This document shows positions 33,531-42,929 of a DNA stretch of 64,000 nt, one piece after another. The translations under genes were made by a program, and so were the position numbers. Numbering within the stretch: position 1 is the stretch's first letter; each line of letters opens with the position of its first letter. Source of the DNA: DATJKD01 sp963728295 (GTDB lineage Bacteria; Pseudomonadota; Gammaproteobacteria; Steroidobacterales; Steroidobacteraceae); NCBI GenBank assembly GCA_963728295.1, contig CAVSKB010000024.1, positions 1 to 64,000 on the forward strand, read 5' to 3'. Below the pieces are notes generated by a model that worked only from the letters and a program-made list of their open reading frames with translations, was not told the DNA's origin and ran no database searches.

Positions 33531-33743
33531 TAGATATCGTGAACTAGCCGGTCATCAGTCCTGGTTGTCGAACTCTTTCAACATTTAAAGCGCGACAGAG
33601 CCAACCCAAACTACACCAATGTATGGGCCTTATCGACGTGGTCTGCCCAAATGTCTAAGGCCGTCGGGCTTCGTAAGTTTGGTATCAGCCCGAGTTCCTG
33701 AAGCAAACTGTAGAATCCGTCACCGGCGAGTTGTTCATCTTGC

Positions 33744-34155
33744 TTGTTCGTCGAAGTGGCCGTCTACCCGGATCCTCGGGGAACTCGAGTAAGACGCATC
33801 TTGGGCGCGTATGGCGGCGGCCGGATCGTTAATCCGAAGAGCGCACGCAGCATCGGCCGCATGATCGGAGGCATCGTCTTGGCGCTGATGGAGCATTCCG
33901 TCGTGGACGCTCGCAATGGCCGCGTCACGAATTCAAACCTCGCCGAATACGCCATACCCGTTCATGCAAGACGCTCCGGCCGTTATGGATGTGATCTTCG
34001 TGCCAGAGCACGGCCCCCACGTGAACCCACTGGGAGTGAAAGGCGTGGGCGAGATCGCGATGGTGGGCGTTGCTCCCGCGATCACGAACGCGATTTTTCA
34101 TACCACAGGCAAACGCATACGAACGCTACCCGTCACGCCGGACAATTTGCTTTGA
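33744..34155 (+). pseudogene. Xanthine-dehydrogenase-type molybdopterin subunit, C-terminal fragment
   Basis: First frame: 'FVEVAVYPDPRGTRVRRILG', 'AYGGGRIVNPKSARSIGRMI', 'GGIVLALMEHSVVDARNGRV'. After a frameshift near 33965: 'MDVIFVPEHGPHVNPLGVKG', 'VGEIAMVGVAPAITNAIFHT', ending 'VTPDNLL'. These are the last about 135 residues of YagR/XdhA-type large subunits, including the conserved 'G-V-K-G-x-G-E' Glu. The preceding 600 residues are absent. Confidence 0.85.
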
Positions 34156-35041
34156 GTGCTACTTCAGATTCGGCCCCGGCGACCAATTCGACGCATGGAC
34201 TGCGAGGCGTCATGTTCTTCGTGGCGGGTGTCTTCCTGTTGGCATGCATGGATACGACGACCAAGTACGTGACCGCCTACTATCCGCCACCGCTGGTTGT
34301 GGCAGTACGTTACGTTGTGCACTGCCTATTGATGGTGATCCTGTTGGCTCCCACAGCGGGCAGCAGGCTTGTCCAAACGAGACGGACTGGAATGGTCCTG
34401 ATACGGGCGGCATGCCTCGCAGCTGCGTCACTACTCCTTGCGCTCGCGCTGAAGCGCATGCCCATCGCCGAGGCCAGCTCGATAGTTTTCCTCGGGCCAA
34501 TACTGGTTGTCGTAATGGCGGGTCCGATCCTGCATGAGAACATCGGAATGGTAGGCTGACCGCCGGATTCACGGGCGTGCTTTTCATTGCCCGACCTGGC
34601 GCGGGGCTCGACACAGTCGGCGTTGCGCTGGCGTTCAGCACCGCCGTCGTCACGGCAATCTATCAACTGTTATCTCGTGTGCTCGCTCGCACTGAGAGCA
34701 CCTTGGCGATGTTGTTTTACAGCGCGGTGGTCGGTGCGGTGGTGTTCGGTGCATGCGCCCCGTGGTTTTGGGGCGGCGAGCGGCCGACTTTGCTGCATGT
34801 CATCCTCTTTGTGGCGATCGGCGCCCTTGCCGGCGTCGGTCACTTCTTGTTCACTGCTGCACACCGGGATGCGCCAGCGTCCATGCTGGCACCGCTGCAA
34901 TATGTGCAGCTCCTCTTCGCTGGCGTCTTAGGGTGGGTCGTCTTTGGGCATGTACCCGATGCCTTCAGTATTTTGGGCATGTGCTTGGTCGTCGTTGCGG
35001 GAGCTGCGGTTGCTATCAAGTCCCGCATGGCGGAGCCCTGA
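34152..35041 (+). pseudogene. DMT/EamA-family transporter with one frameshift
   Basis: The first part reads 'GVMFFVAGVFLLACMDTTTK' through 'ILVVVMAGPILHENIGMVG'. After a one-base shift near 34555 it continues 'LTAGFTGVLFIARPGAGLDT' to 'FSILGMCLVVVAGAAVAIKS'. Together they give ten hydrophobic helices in two EamA repeats, about 295 residues, which is full length. A TTG at 34152 overlapping the previous stop could start it. Apart from the single indel it is intact, so it may be recently dead or a sequencing error. Confidence 0.8.
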
Positions 35042-35231
35042 AGGCGCGTCAGAACTTAGGACGAAAGAGCAACCAAAGCTCGGCCGCGTTGCGCCCGATC
35101 GGGAAAGCCGCGGCCTGACGCCAATCGTGACCTTCGAGGGATTGACCACCGCGAGTTCGGCTGAGTCGACGCGCACCTGCTCGCAACTACGCGATAGGCA
35201 GCAATTGCAGGTTGCGAGATACACCCCGGCT

Positions 35232-35807
35232 CTACCCGTCGTTTGAAGTAAACGTCAGTCCCATCGCCTTGAAATGCTGCAGATAATCGCCACCCAAGGA
35301 CTCGATCTTGCGTGCAGTCGCGGAGGGGACCTCCACGTCATTCATATCGTGAGCACCGCCGGTGATAATCACCTGTAGCACAGCCTCGCCATCTGAAACG
35401 TTGCGGAACGAACGGCTGATCCCCGGCGGTATCGATACCACGTCGAAGGGGTCCAACGTCAGCCTGTCAACTCCCTCTTCGCCCCAGGAGAATTCGAATC
35501 GGCCCGTGATCACCGTAAACGTCTCGAAGGTGCGCAGATGTCGGTGCAACGACGGCCCGGTTCCAGCTGGACAGATGGCATAGGTCATTGTCATCCCGCC
35601 CGCTCCGTGGATTGGTCCGCGACGGCCGAAGGGCGTGACTGACTCGCGATTGTCATCCAGCGTAATTACAGGCATCAGCTTCCGGGAGAGGATGATGTCC
35701 TGTACCTCCAGCGGCATTCCAGTCTTCTGAGCCTCGAGGACGTCTAGCTGCTGGAACCGCGCAACACGGGCTGCCATTTCCTCCCGGCTGAATGTAAGTT
35801 CCTGCAT
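35232..35807 (-). CDS. Cupin-domain protein
   Basis: 191 residues with a single cupin fold. Motif 1 is 'GPSLHRHLRTFETFTVITGR' (His-x-His, Glu substituted by nearby residues) and motif 2 'FDVVSIPPGISRSFRNVSDG' lacks the usual metal-binding His. The N-terminal 40 residues are helical. Probably a small-molecule-binding or dioxygenase-like protein of unknown substrate. The ATG at 35807 has GGAG about seven bases upstream on the minus strand. Confidence 0.85.
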   Translation of the reverse strand: MQELTFSREEMAARVARFQQLDVLEAQKTGMPLEVQDIILSRKLMPVITLDDNRESVTPFGRRGPIHGAGGMTMTYAICPAGTGPSLHRHLRTFETFTVITGRFEFSWGEEGVDRLTLDPFDVVSIPPGISRSFRNVSDGEAVLQVIITGGAHDMNDVEVPSATARKIESLGGDYLQHFKAMGLTFTSNDG

Positions 35808-35857
35808 GTCGATCGATCTCCCTGTCCGTGCCGGATTGTGCCGCGACGATCACGTGA

Positions 35858-36094
35858 TTGGTGTCGTCTGCAAGAGCAAGCAACGCAGCCGTCGGTTCCT
35901 CTCGACCCATCACGAAGAAGACCGAACGCGCCGGAACGTATTTCGCCGCCGGCGACGTGCAGGCAACCTGTGCCGTTCTGACCGGCTTCCTTAAGGAAGT
36001 TGAGGCTCAACGCGGGAAGAAGCTCACCCACCACGTGGCCGACATACTGATTACGGACGCGCAGACCCTCGTGGGAGCCATCGGATGCAACTGA
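35858..36094 (+). pseudogene. C-terminal FIMAH-like domain fragment
   Basis: The end of this frame, 'YFAAGDVQATCAVLTGFLKE', 'VEAQRGKKLTHHVADILITD', 'AQTLVGAIGCN', matches the helical repeat that closes many large secreted proteins (A-G-D-x-x-x-[AT]-C-x-x-L-x-x-F-[IL]-x-x-V, then G-K-x-L). No secreted protein precedes it, so it is a leftover tail. The first 20 codons are unrelated. Confidence 0.55.
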
Positions 36095-36165
36095 TGGACA
36101 GGGCGTCTGGAGCCCAATCGATCGGAAGGCGCGCACTGCTGCCGATGAAACTATTCCGTAGTCCG

Positions 36166-36618
36166 TTACTTATCTTTCGTGCGATAACGATCGCGTAGAT
36201 CGCGGATCTGGTCGTGGTTCCGCACCACACCGTCGTACTGTCCTTGCACCACCATCCGGACAGTGTCTGGCAACTCTCTCGCGAGGGCCTCGCTGTAGCG
36301 ATCCTTGGCAAGGTCTTCGCCTCTTTCGCACTCCTCGAGGATCGCGACATCGGGACGACCAGAGACGCTTGCCTTCAAATGGACCCAACCGCGATGCATC
36401 GCGCCGGCGATGCTGCCGCTTTTCTCCGGTTCGCCGCCAAGTTGCGTGATCAATTGCTGCAGGTCGACGACGCTACTCCGACAGTCCTCCGCGCGTCGCA
36501 GAAATAACGCTTGCAGCTCTGCGTTTACGGTGTCCTCAGCCGCAGCGCGAAAACCCTCTTCGCCGTCCTTGGATGTTTCGACTAGGTCGTTTAGGGTAGA
36601 AATTACGTTGTCTGACAT
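36166..36618 (-). CDS. PA2169-family four-helix-bundle protein (DUF2383)
   Basis: 150 residues: 'VISTLNDLVETSKDGEEGFR', 'ELQALFLRRAEDCRSSVVDL', 'QLITQLGGEPEKSGSIAGAM' and 'RDLRDRYRTKDK'. This ferritin-like DUF2383 bundle is widespread in stress-related gene neighbourhoods. The ATG at 36618 has AGGGATGT upstream. Cytoplasmic, probably metal- or stress-linked, but activity unproven. Confidence 0.9.
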   Translation of the reverse strand: MSDNVISTLNDLVETSKDGEEGFRAAAEDTVNAELQALFLRRAEDCRSSVVDLQQLITQLGGEPEKSGSIAGAMHRGWVHLKASVSGRPDVAILEECERGEDLAKDRYSEALARELPDTVRMVVQGQYDGVVRNHDQIRDLRDRYRTKDK

Positions 36619-36836
36619 GTGTACATCCCTGTAGAAGCGTAACTGGACACACGATCGGCTCGAAGCCAGAGCTTTGGAAGGCCCACGCCGATGCGTTGTT
36701 AGACCGACCGTTCTGACCTTCCAACTTCGATTCGATATTCCAATGCCAGCCTGTACCGGCCGTCAAGTTGATTTGCGGTCTTGTCGACGGCGGCGGGTTT
36801 GGTTAGCTTTCCGGCTCCGGCGCAAATGAGAGCAGC

Positions 36837-37797
36837 GTGGCTTCGACCTATTCCAGACTATCGATCGACGAGATCCGGGAGCGCTATGCGCGGCCGGACG
36901 CAGCCCGTCACGCCGCAAGCGCTGAACAAGCTCAAACGAGATCCTCGCCACGGCGTGCGCCAGCTCTACGAGGCGCTCAAGAAGCGATACGAGCGCGACT
37001 CGGTCGAGCGCACGCGGCTGGACGCAATGCTGAACTTCGAACGCGTACTGTGGCGCGCGGGCGTGCAGATCATCGCGGGAGTCGACGAGGTCGGAATGGG
37101 TCCGATGGCGGGTCCCGTGATCGCCGCCGCGGTCGTGTTTCCGCCGCATACGGAGCTTGCGGGCATCGACGATTCGAAGAAGCTCGACCTCGAGCAGCGC
37201 GAGGACGCCGAGCGCCGAATCCGCGCCGTCGCCGTCGCGATCGCGATCGGCCGCGCCGAGGTCGAGGAGATCGACAGCGTCAATATCTACCACGCCGGCC
37301 TGCTCGCGATGCGGCGCGCCGTCGAGGCGCTGCCGGTCCGCCCGCAGCACGTGCTCGTCGATGCGCGCGACATCCCAGGCGTTGACGTCCCGCAGAACTG
37401 CTTCAATAAAGGGGACGGCATCAATTTCTCGATCGCGGCCGCGTCGATCGTCGCCAAGACGCATCGCGACCGGCTCATGGACGGCCTCGCGCGTGAGCAT
37501 CCCGGTTACGGTCTTGAGCGGCACAAGGGCTACTGCACGCCAGAGCATCAAGACGCCGTGCGGCGGCTCGGCCCATCGCCGATCCATCGCCGATCGTTCA
37601 CGTTCATCAAAGAGCTCTGCGGTGAGTATTCGCCGCTCTTCTACGAGCTCCAACAGCGGTTGCAGGCGGCAGCGATCGCGGGGTCGGAGTCGCTCGCGGC
37701 GTTCGAGGTCGAGCTCGCCGGCCACGCGGCGGCGCTCGCGGAGCATGAGCATCGAAAGCTGCATCTCACGCTGTCGCGGCGCTGGAAGCGTTTGTGA
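36837..37797 (+). CDS. rnhB: Ribonuclease HII, extended form, with a 5' frameshift
   Basis: Cleaves RNA in RNA-DNA hybrids. From the in-frame ATG at 36886 the product is about 303 residues with all four catalytic acids: D67 and E68 in 'IIAGVDEVGMGPMAGPVIAA', D159 in 'HVLVDARDIPG' and D195 in 'IVAKTHRDRLMDG'; 'DDSKKL' and 'NIYHAGL' also match. Codons from GTG 36837 in another frame ('STYSRLSIDEIRERYARPD') look like the true N-terminus, so one base seems lost or gained near 36905. About 60 N-terminal and 60 C-terminal residues exceed the usual bacterial length. The C-terminal extension is a charged helix. Confidence 0.88.
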
Positions 37798-37889
37798 CCT
37801 TGAGCGGCTAAGCGGTTCAAGTCGGCGATCAAGCGGCCTTAGGTTGTGTCCTCTGATCTGACGAAGACACAACTCCGATTAAGGCGGGC

Positions 37890-37979
37890 TCGGACGGCGA
37901 GTTTATCACCGGAAGCGACTTCCTTATGGATGGCGGCGTGACTGCAGCCTATTGGTATGGCGAGCTAGCCGCACGGTGA
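37890..37979 (+). pseudogene. SDR C-terminal fragment
   Basis: Reads 'SDGEFITGSDFLMDGGVTAA' then 'YWYGELAAR' and stops, which is the typical SDR ending (I-T-G-x-x-x-x-x-D-G-G). The preceding 220 residues are missing. It sits between rnhB and the intact IS. Confidence 0.75.
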
Positions 37980-38047
37980 GCTCCCGTTCGATGAGCAAGC
38001 GCGCCTTCACTGACCGGGATGGCGGTGGCACCGTACCGATGCCAATC

Positions 38048-39619
38048 CTAAGTACACATGTCCGGGTATCCGCCAAGTTCAGATGTCCGCTTTTGATCCC
38101 CTCTACCTGAGCGTGGCCATTCGTGATTTCTCGGATGCGCTGACCTGGTCGACGGCTTGGATCGCCACGCGCAGGTCTTCCGGACTGAGCTCCCGCTGAG
38201 TCTTGGACCCGGCGATCTTCCGCCGAGGAATGCGGATCCCGGTCGTCCGGTGGGCGGTTGAGGGCACCGATACCGCACGGTTGTCGCGCTCCGCCTGGAC
38301 GACTTGCGCGATCCGTAGCACATGACCCAGGCGCTTGTTCTCGACGACCGTGCCCTGATCAATTGTGCCGAGCTTGTCGTAAGTGGCGTAGGGCAGTGAG
38401 ACGCCGCCCACCTGGATCTCGATCCGTCCATCCGGGTACTGCAAGACGTCCACATACTTGCCGCAGTAGCGCCGATTCGTCGGCGTGTCGAGTAGCAGAT
38501 ACAACTTGCGCTCGTAGTGCAACGTCAGGTTGCTCGTGACCTTGCGAGTCTCACGCCAGGCGAAGATCGTATCCAGGTGCTCATCGTCACGGATCGCTCG
38601 ATGCGCATTATGACGATCCCGCGGGAGCTTCCCGAAGCGACGGTTGTAGTCATCGATGAACGATGGCATCAGCGCGTTCGCAGCATCAATCGTCGAGATC
38701 CCCTCGAGCCGCAGCTCCTTGACGAGTCGATCCTGCAGCGTCAGATGCGCCCGCTCGACGCGCCCCTTGGCCGCTGGGGTGTTCGCACAGATCCCATCGA
38801 TGTTGAGTTCGTACAAGGCGCGCCCGAACTGCGTATGGCCGTCGCCGCCGGTCGCCGACTTCAGATTGCTCCGGAAGATACTGGCTTTGTCACTGTAGAA
38901 CGCCAGCGGCTTCCCGTAACGCTTCAGATACTGTTGCGTGGCCTCAAAGTACGCGAACGTCGACTCCGTGCCCGTGAACAACACGACCATCAGTCGGCTC
39001 GTCGCATCATCGACATACACCAGCGCCGTGCACGCCGGTGCCCGGTCCTCGAACCAGTGATGGTCACAGCCATCAATCTGGATCAGTTCACCCAGACATG
39101 CGCGTCGCGTTCTCGGCTGCTGAATCTTCGGCGGTCGCAGCTTGCGCGGCAGCCACAGCCCGCCCGCAACCATCAACGAGCGGACGGTCTCCACGGCCAG
39201 ATCCACACCGTGGCGCTCTCGGAGCTTCTCAGCGGCCAACGTCGGCCCGAAATCCGCGTAATGCGCTCGAATGATGCCGAACACCTGATCCACAACAGCG
39301 TCCTTAAGCCGATTGTTACTTGGTCGATTCCGGTGCCTCGAAATAAGGCCCACTGGACCGTCCTGTTGGTAACGCCGCACCAGCCGGCGCACCTGGCGTG
39401 TTGTCAGGCCCAGCCGCTCGGCGGCTTGGTAGAGCTTCAGTTGCCGGTCAACAACCCCTTGCACACACTTCAGCCGGTCCAATTCGCGCATCGTCATCGT
39501 CACCTTTGGTGTGCCGACCATGACCAGCCTCCAGCGCTCCAGACGCGCCTCCGAGACTGGTCTTTGAACTACAAAAAGGGGACATTTCTACTTGGCAGGA
39601 ACCGGACATCTGTACTTAG
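38048..39619. mobile_element. Complete ISNCY-type insertion sequence
   Basis: Long terminal inverted repeats: the left end CTAAGTACACATGTCCGGG with CGCCAAGTTCAGATGTCC mirrors the right end CTAAGTACAGATGTCCGGT with TGCCAAGTAGAAATGTCC (read on the minus strand). The similarity extends about 47 bases inward. A single full-length transposase gene on the minus strand fills the interior. No convincing target-site duplication could be seen at the borders. It appears intact and separates the scarred region from ordinary chromosome. Confidence 0.88.
38103..39521 (-). CDS. ISNCY-family transposase
   Basis: 472 residues: an N-terminal helix-turn-helix ('QAAERLGLTTRQVRRLVRRY') and a DDE integrase core with 'GELIQIDGCDHHWFEDRAPA', 'LAFYSDKASIFRSN' and 'CANTPAAKGRVERAHLTLQD' providing the three acidic residues. 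A C-terminal region follows with 'CGKYVDVLQYPDGRIEIQVG'. Size and motif spacing match complete ISNCY/IS1202-like enzymes. Starts 98 bases inside the right end. Confidence 0.92.
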   Translation of the reverse strand: MVGTPKVTMTMRELDRLKCVQGVVDRQLKLYQAAERLGLTTRQVRRLVRRYQQDGPVGLISRHRNRPSNNRLKDAVVDQVFGIIRAHYADFGPTLAAEKLRERHGVDLAVETVRSLMVAGGLWLPRKLRPPKIQQPRTRRACLGELIQIDGCDHHWFEDRAPACTALVYVDDATSRLMVVLFTGTESTFAYFEATQQYLKRYGKPLAFYSDKASIFRSNLKSATGGDGHTQFGRALYELNIDGICANTPAAKGRVERAHLTLQDRLVKELRLEGISTIDAANALMPSFIDDYNRRFGKLPRDRHNAHRAIRDDEHLDTIFAWRETRKVTSNLTLHYERKLYLLLDTPTNRRYCGKYVDVLQYPDGRIEIQVGGVSLPYATYDKLGTIDQGTVVENKRLGHVLRIAQVVQAERDNRAVSVPSTAHRTTGIRIPRRKIAGSKTQRELSPEDLRVAIQAVDQVSASEKSRMATLR

Positions 39620-39789
39620 TTACCACACTATCGGTACGCATAATGTATATTAAGTTAAATTATGACCCTATGACTTATGGACGGTTCGCGTGGCGGCGCC
39701 GTCCGCCTGAGCATCCTCTCGGCCGTAGCGAACTCAGTGACTTCCGCCGTACGCTTCCGCGCCGCTCCAATTACCCACGGAAGATGACC

Positions 39790-41817
39790 ATGAAGCTAGT
39801 ACCGGCGCTCGGCGTCCTCGTATTGGTGGCCAGCACGGCTTTCGGCGACGACGGCACACAGCGTGGCATCGAGGTTGGCGATCTCGATCGGAGCGTCGAG
39901 CCCTGCAACGATTTCTTCGCGTACGCCAATGGTGCGTGGCGCGCCGCAAACCCGATTCCCGCGTCGATGCCACGCTGGAGCCGACGCTGGGCAGCTGGAG
40001 AGGCAAACAAGGATCAGCTCAAGATCATTCTCGACGCAGCCGTGTCCGAAGCCGCAACGGCACCCAAAGGCAGCATCGACCAGCTCACCGGCGACTTCTA
40101 TGCAAGCTGCATGGATGAGGCGCGCATCGATCGACTCGGCGTGGAGCCGCTCAAGCCGCAGCTCGCGGAAATCGCGGCGCTGAAGGACGGCGCGGCCGTG
40201 CAGCGCGAGATCCAGCGCCTGCATGCGATCGGCATCGCCGTGCCGTTCAACGTGTATGGGCAATCGGACGACCGCAACCCCAACAACGTTATCGTCCAGG
40301 TCGACGCCGCCGGTCTTGGCCTGCCAGATCGCGACTACTACCTGAAGACGGAGGCCCGTTTCCTGGAAGCCCGCGCGAAGTATCTCGAGCACGTGCAGAA
40401 AGTATTCGAGCTGGCCGGCTACAAGCCGGCCGACGCGAAGTCCGCCGCCCAGACGGTAATGCGCATGGAAACGTCCCTGGCGGAGCACTCGCTGGACAAC
40501 GTGGCACTGCGGGATCCCAAGGCCACCGATCACAAGATGTCGTTCGCGCAGTTGCAGCAGCTCACGCCGCAGTTCGCGTGGCCGCAGTACTACGCGACCA
40601 GCAAGCTGCCCGCCGGCGAGCTCAATGTGGCGGAGCCGGAGTTCATGAAGGAAGTGAACCGCCAGCTCGAGGAGACGCCCCTCGCCGACTGGAAAACGTA
40701 TCTAAGCTGGCATCTGCTCAACGCCGCCTCCCCTTCCCTTTCCGGGCCGTTCGTGCTGGAGGACTTCGCGTTCAATTCAGCGTTTCTGAATGGCGCAAAG
40801 GAACTGAAGCCGCGCTGGAAGCGCTGCGCGGAGTCTACAGACCAGCTCCTCGGCGAGGCCCTTGGCAAGATCTACGTCGAGAAGTACTTCCCGCCCGAAG
40901 CGAAGGCGAGGATGCAGGAGATGGTCGGCAACCTGCGGGCCGCGATGGGCGAGACCATCGAAGGCCTGCAGTGGATGAGCGCGGAAACCAAGAAGCGTGC
41001 GCTCGAGAAGCTTTCTACGTTCAATCCGAAGATCGGCTATCCCGACAAGTGGCTGGATTACAGCAGGGTGCCGATCAGCCGCGACTCGTACTGGGACAAC
41101 GTCCTCGCTGGGCGCGACTTCAACGTGCGCGACAACTGGTCGACCATCGGCAAGCCGGTGGATCGCGGCCGCTGGGGCATTACCACGCCAACCTCCGACG
41201 CGTACTACAACCCGCTGCTGAACGAAATCGTCTTCCCCGCCGGCATCCTGCAGCCGCCGGCCTTCAGCCTCGCGGCGAGCGATGCCGTCAACTACGGCGC
41301 CATCGGCGTGGTAATCGGCCATGAGATCAGCCACGGCTTCGACGACCAGGGTGCACAGTACGACGCACAGGGCCGGCTGAAGAACTGGTGGACAGACGCC
41401 GACCTCAAGGCCTTTCAGAGCCGGACGGCCTGTGTCGTCAAGCAGTTCGAGGGCTACTTCATCGAGCCGGGCATTCACCACAACGGCAAGCTGGTGCTGG
41501 GCGAGAGCATTGGCGATCTGGCCGGGGCGAGGATCGCGTATCGCGCGCTGAAGATCTCCCGGCGCGGTAAACCGCCGCTGCCGACGATCGACGGATTCAC
41601 TCCCGAGCAGCAATTCTTCATCGCCTGGGGGCAGTTCCGCGGCGATGAGGTACGGCCGGAGTTCGCCCGCACCATGGTGCAGGGAGACCCGCATCCCGTG
41701 GCGAAATACCGGGTCATAGGGCCGCTCTCGAACCTGCCCGAGTTCCAGCAGGCCTTCCAATGCAAGGCCGACGCGCCGATGGTGCGCAAGGCGCAGGAGC
41801 GTTGCGACGTCTGGTGA
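39790..41817 (+). CDS. M13-family (neprilysin-like) zinc metallopeptidase
   Basis: 675 residues with signal peptide MKLVPALGVLVLVASTAFG. Peptidase_M13 N-domain follows ('EPCNDFFAYANGAWRAANPI') and then the catalytic domain with the HExxH zinc site 'GVVIGHEISHGFDDQGAQYD' near residue 510. The third zinc ligand is in 'LGESIGDLAGARIAYRA' near 570, and the tail 'KAQERCDVW' carries the usual terminal Cys-x-x-Trp. A periplasmic oligopeptidase. GGAAG at 39779-39783 supports the ATG at 39790 over that at 39784. The AT-rich sequence at 39637-39670 is the likely promoter. Confidence 0.95.
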   Translation: MKLVPALGVLVLVASTAFGDDGTQRGIEVGDLDRSVEPCNDFFAYANGAWRAANPIPASMPRWSRRWAAGEANKDQLKIILDAAVSEAATAPKGSIDQLTGDFYASCMDEARIDRLGVEPLKPQLAEIAALKDGAAVQREIQRLHAIGIAVPFNVYGQSDDRNPNNVIVQVDAAGLGLPDRDYYLKTEARFLEARAKYLEHVQKVFELAGYKPADAKSAAQTVMRMETSLAEHSLDNVALRDPKATDHKMSFAQLQQLTPQFAWPQYYATSKLPAGELNVAEPEFMKEVNRQLEETPLADWKTYLSWHLLNAASPSLSGPFVLEDFAFNSAFLNGAKELKPRWKRCAESTDQLLGEALGKIYVEKYFPPEAKARMQEMVGNLRAAMGETIEGLQWMSAETKKRALEKLSTFNPKIGYPDKWLDYSRVPISRDSYWDNVLAGRDFNVRDNWSTIGKPVDRGRWGITTPTSDAYYNPLLNEIVFPAGILQPPAFSLAASDAVNYGAIGVVIGHEISHGFDDQGAQYDAQGRLKNWWTDADLKAFQSRTACVVKQFEGYFIEPGIHHNGKLVLGESIGDLAGARIAYRALKISRRGKPPLPTIDGFTPEQQFFIAWGQFRGDEVRPEFARTMVQGDPHPVAKYRVIGPLSNLPEFQQAFQCKADAPMVRKAQERCDVW

Positions 41818-41860
41818 CGGTAGGTGAAGACGCGCTGAAGATATGCGTGGACTCAGCCGG

Positions 41861-42817
41861 TCAGCCCGATTCGACCGGCACGATCTCAGCGGTGATAACT
41901 CGCCGCCCGCGCAGCGCTTCAACGACGAGGGGCGTTCCGCTCGGCCAGCGGGAGAGCAACCGATGCAGGCCGTCCAGACCGCCGAGCGCTTCCCCACCGG
42001 CACCGACGATCATGTCGCCAACCTGTAGCCCCGCGCGGCCCGCCGGTCCGTCGGGCTCGACTTTCATCGCCTCGATGGCCACGCTCGTTCGCAGGTCAAG
42101 GGCGCGTACCAGCCGCCGATCGAGCGGCCGATCTCGACCCGCGATCCCGAGATAACCGCGACGCACGCGACCATGTGCCAGCAGCTCCGTGAACACCCAG
42201 TGCGCAGTATTGGACGGGACAGCGAACCCGATGCCCTGCGCGCTGGCGATAATCGCCGTGTTGATGCCGACGACGCGGCTCGCGCTGTCGGTCAAGGGTC
42301 CGCCCGAATTGCCCGGATTGAGCGGCGCCGTGTGCTGCACTACGCCCTCGATCAGACGTCCGTCGCGGCTGCGCATCGATCGACCGAGGGCGCTCACGAC
42401 CCCCGCAGTTACCGTGGCCTCGAACCCCAGCGGATTGCCAATCGCAATCACGAGCTGCCCGGGCCGCAGCGATCCCTGCTCGGCGATGACGGCGTACGGC
42501 AGGTCATTGCCGCGAGCGCGCAGAACGGCCAGATCTGTGGCGGTGTCGGTCCCGTGCAGCTCTGCGGGCGCGGAATGGCCATCGATGAAGGTGACGCTCA
42601 CACGGCCGGCCCGTCGGACAACGTGTTCGTTGGTCAGCAGGTAACCGTCCGGAGTCACCAGCACGCCGGAACCCTCTCCACCGCGGCCCCGATCGGATTC
42701 GACCTTGATGCTGACGACCGCCGGGCCGATCTGGTTGACCGCACTGATGACTGTTCGGGAGTAGGCGTCCAGGGCCTCGAGCTCGGCAGCCTGGCCTGGG
42801 TCAATCGGCGCGCGCAT
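41861..42817 (-). CDS. HtrA/DegP-like serine protease without export signal
   Basis: 318 residues: trypsin-like domain with the catalytic triad His65 ('LLTNEHVVRRAG'), Asp95 ('TATDLAVLRARG') and Ser171 ('PLNPGNSGGPLTDSASRVVG'), then one PDZ domain (residues ~225-310, 'RRGYLGIAGRDRP', 'AGLQVGDMIVGAGGEALGGL'). The N-terminus has neither a signal peptide nor a membrane anchor, unlike DegP/DegS, so it would act in the cytoplasm unless a further upstream start exists. Convergent with the M13 peptidase gene. Confidence 0.93.
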   Translation of the reverse strand: MRAPIDPGQAAELEALDAYSRTVISAVNQIGPAVVSIKVESDRGRGGEGSGVLVTPDGYLLTNEHVVRRAGRVSVTFIDGHSAPAELHGTDTATDLAVLRARGNDLPYAVIAEQGSLRPGQLVIAIGNPLGFEATVTAGVVSALGRSMRSRDGRLIEGVVQHTAPLNPGNSGGPLTDSASRVVGINTAIIASAQGIGFAVPSNTAHWVFTELLAHGRVRRGYLGIAGRDRPLDRRLVRALDLRTSVAIEAMKVEPDGPAGRAGLQVGDMIVGAGGEALGGLDGLHRLLSRWPSGTPLVVEALRGRRVITAEIVPVESG

Positions 42818-42929
42818 GCGCCACAGATGAGGTCGGAACGCTGACTTTCAAGAGACACCTCTAACTGTGTGTCGCTTCAGCCCCTGGACTCACGTAGGCA
42901 AACTCACCGCGCGGTGAGATATTGACGTC

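Noticed and set aside
36698..36704. A further GTTAGAC box, considered as a third attC-like site
   Set aside because: No partner box with consistent spacing; only a six-base stem (ATCGGC) could be paired upstream.
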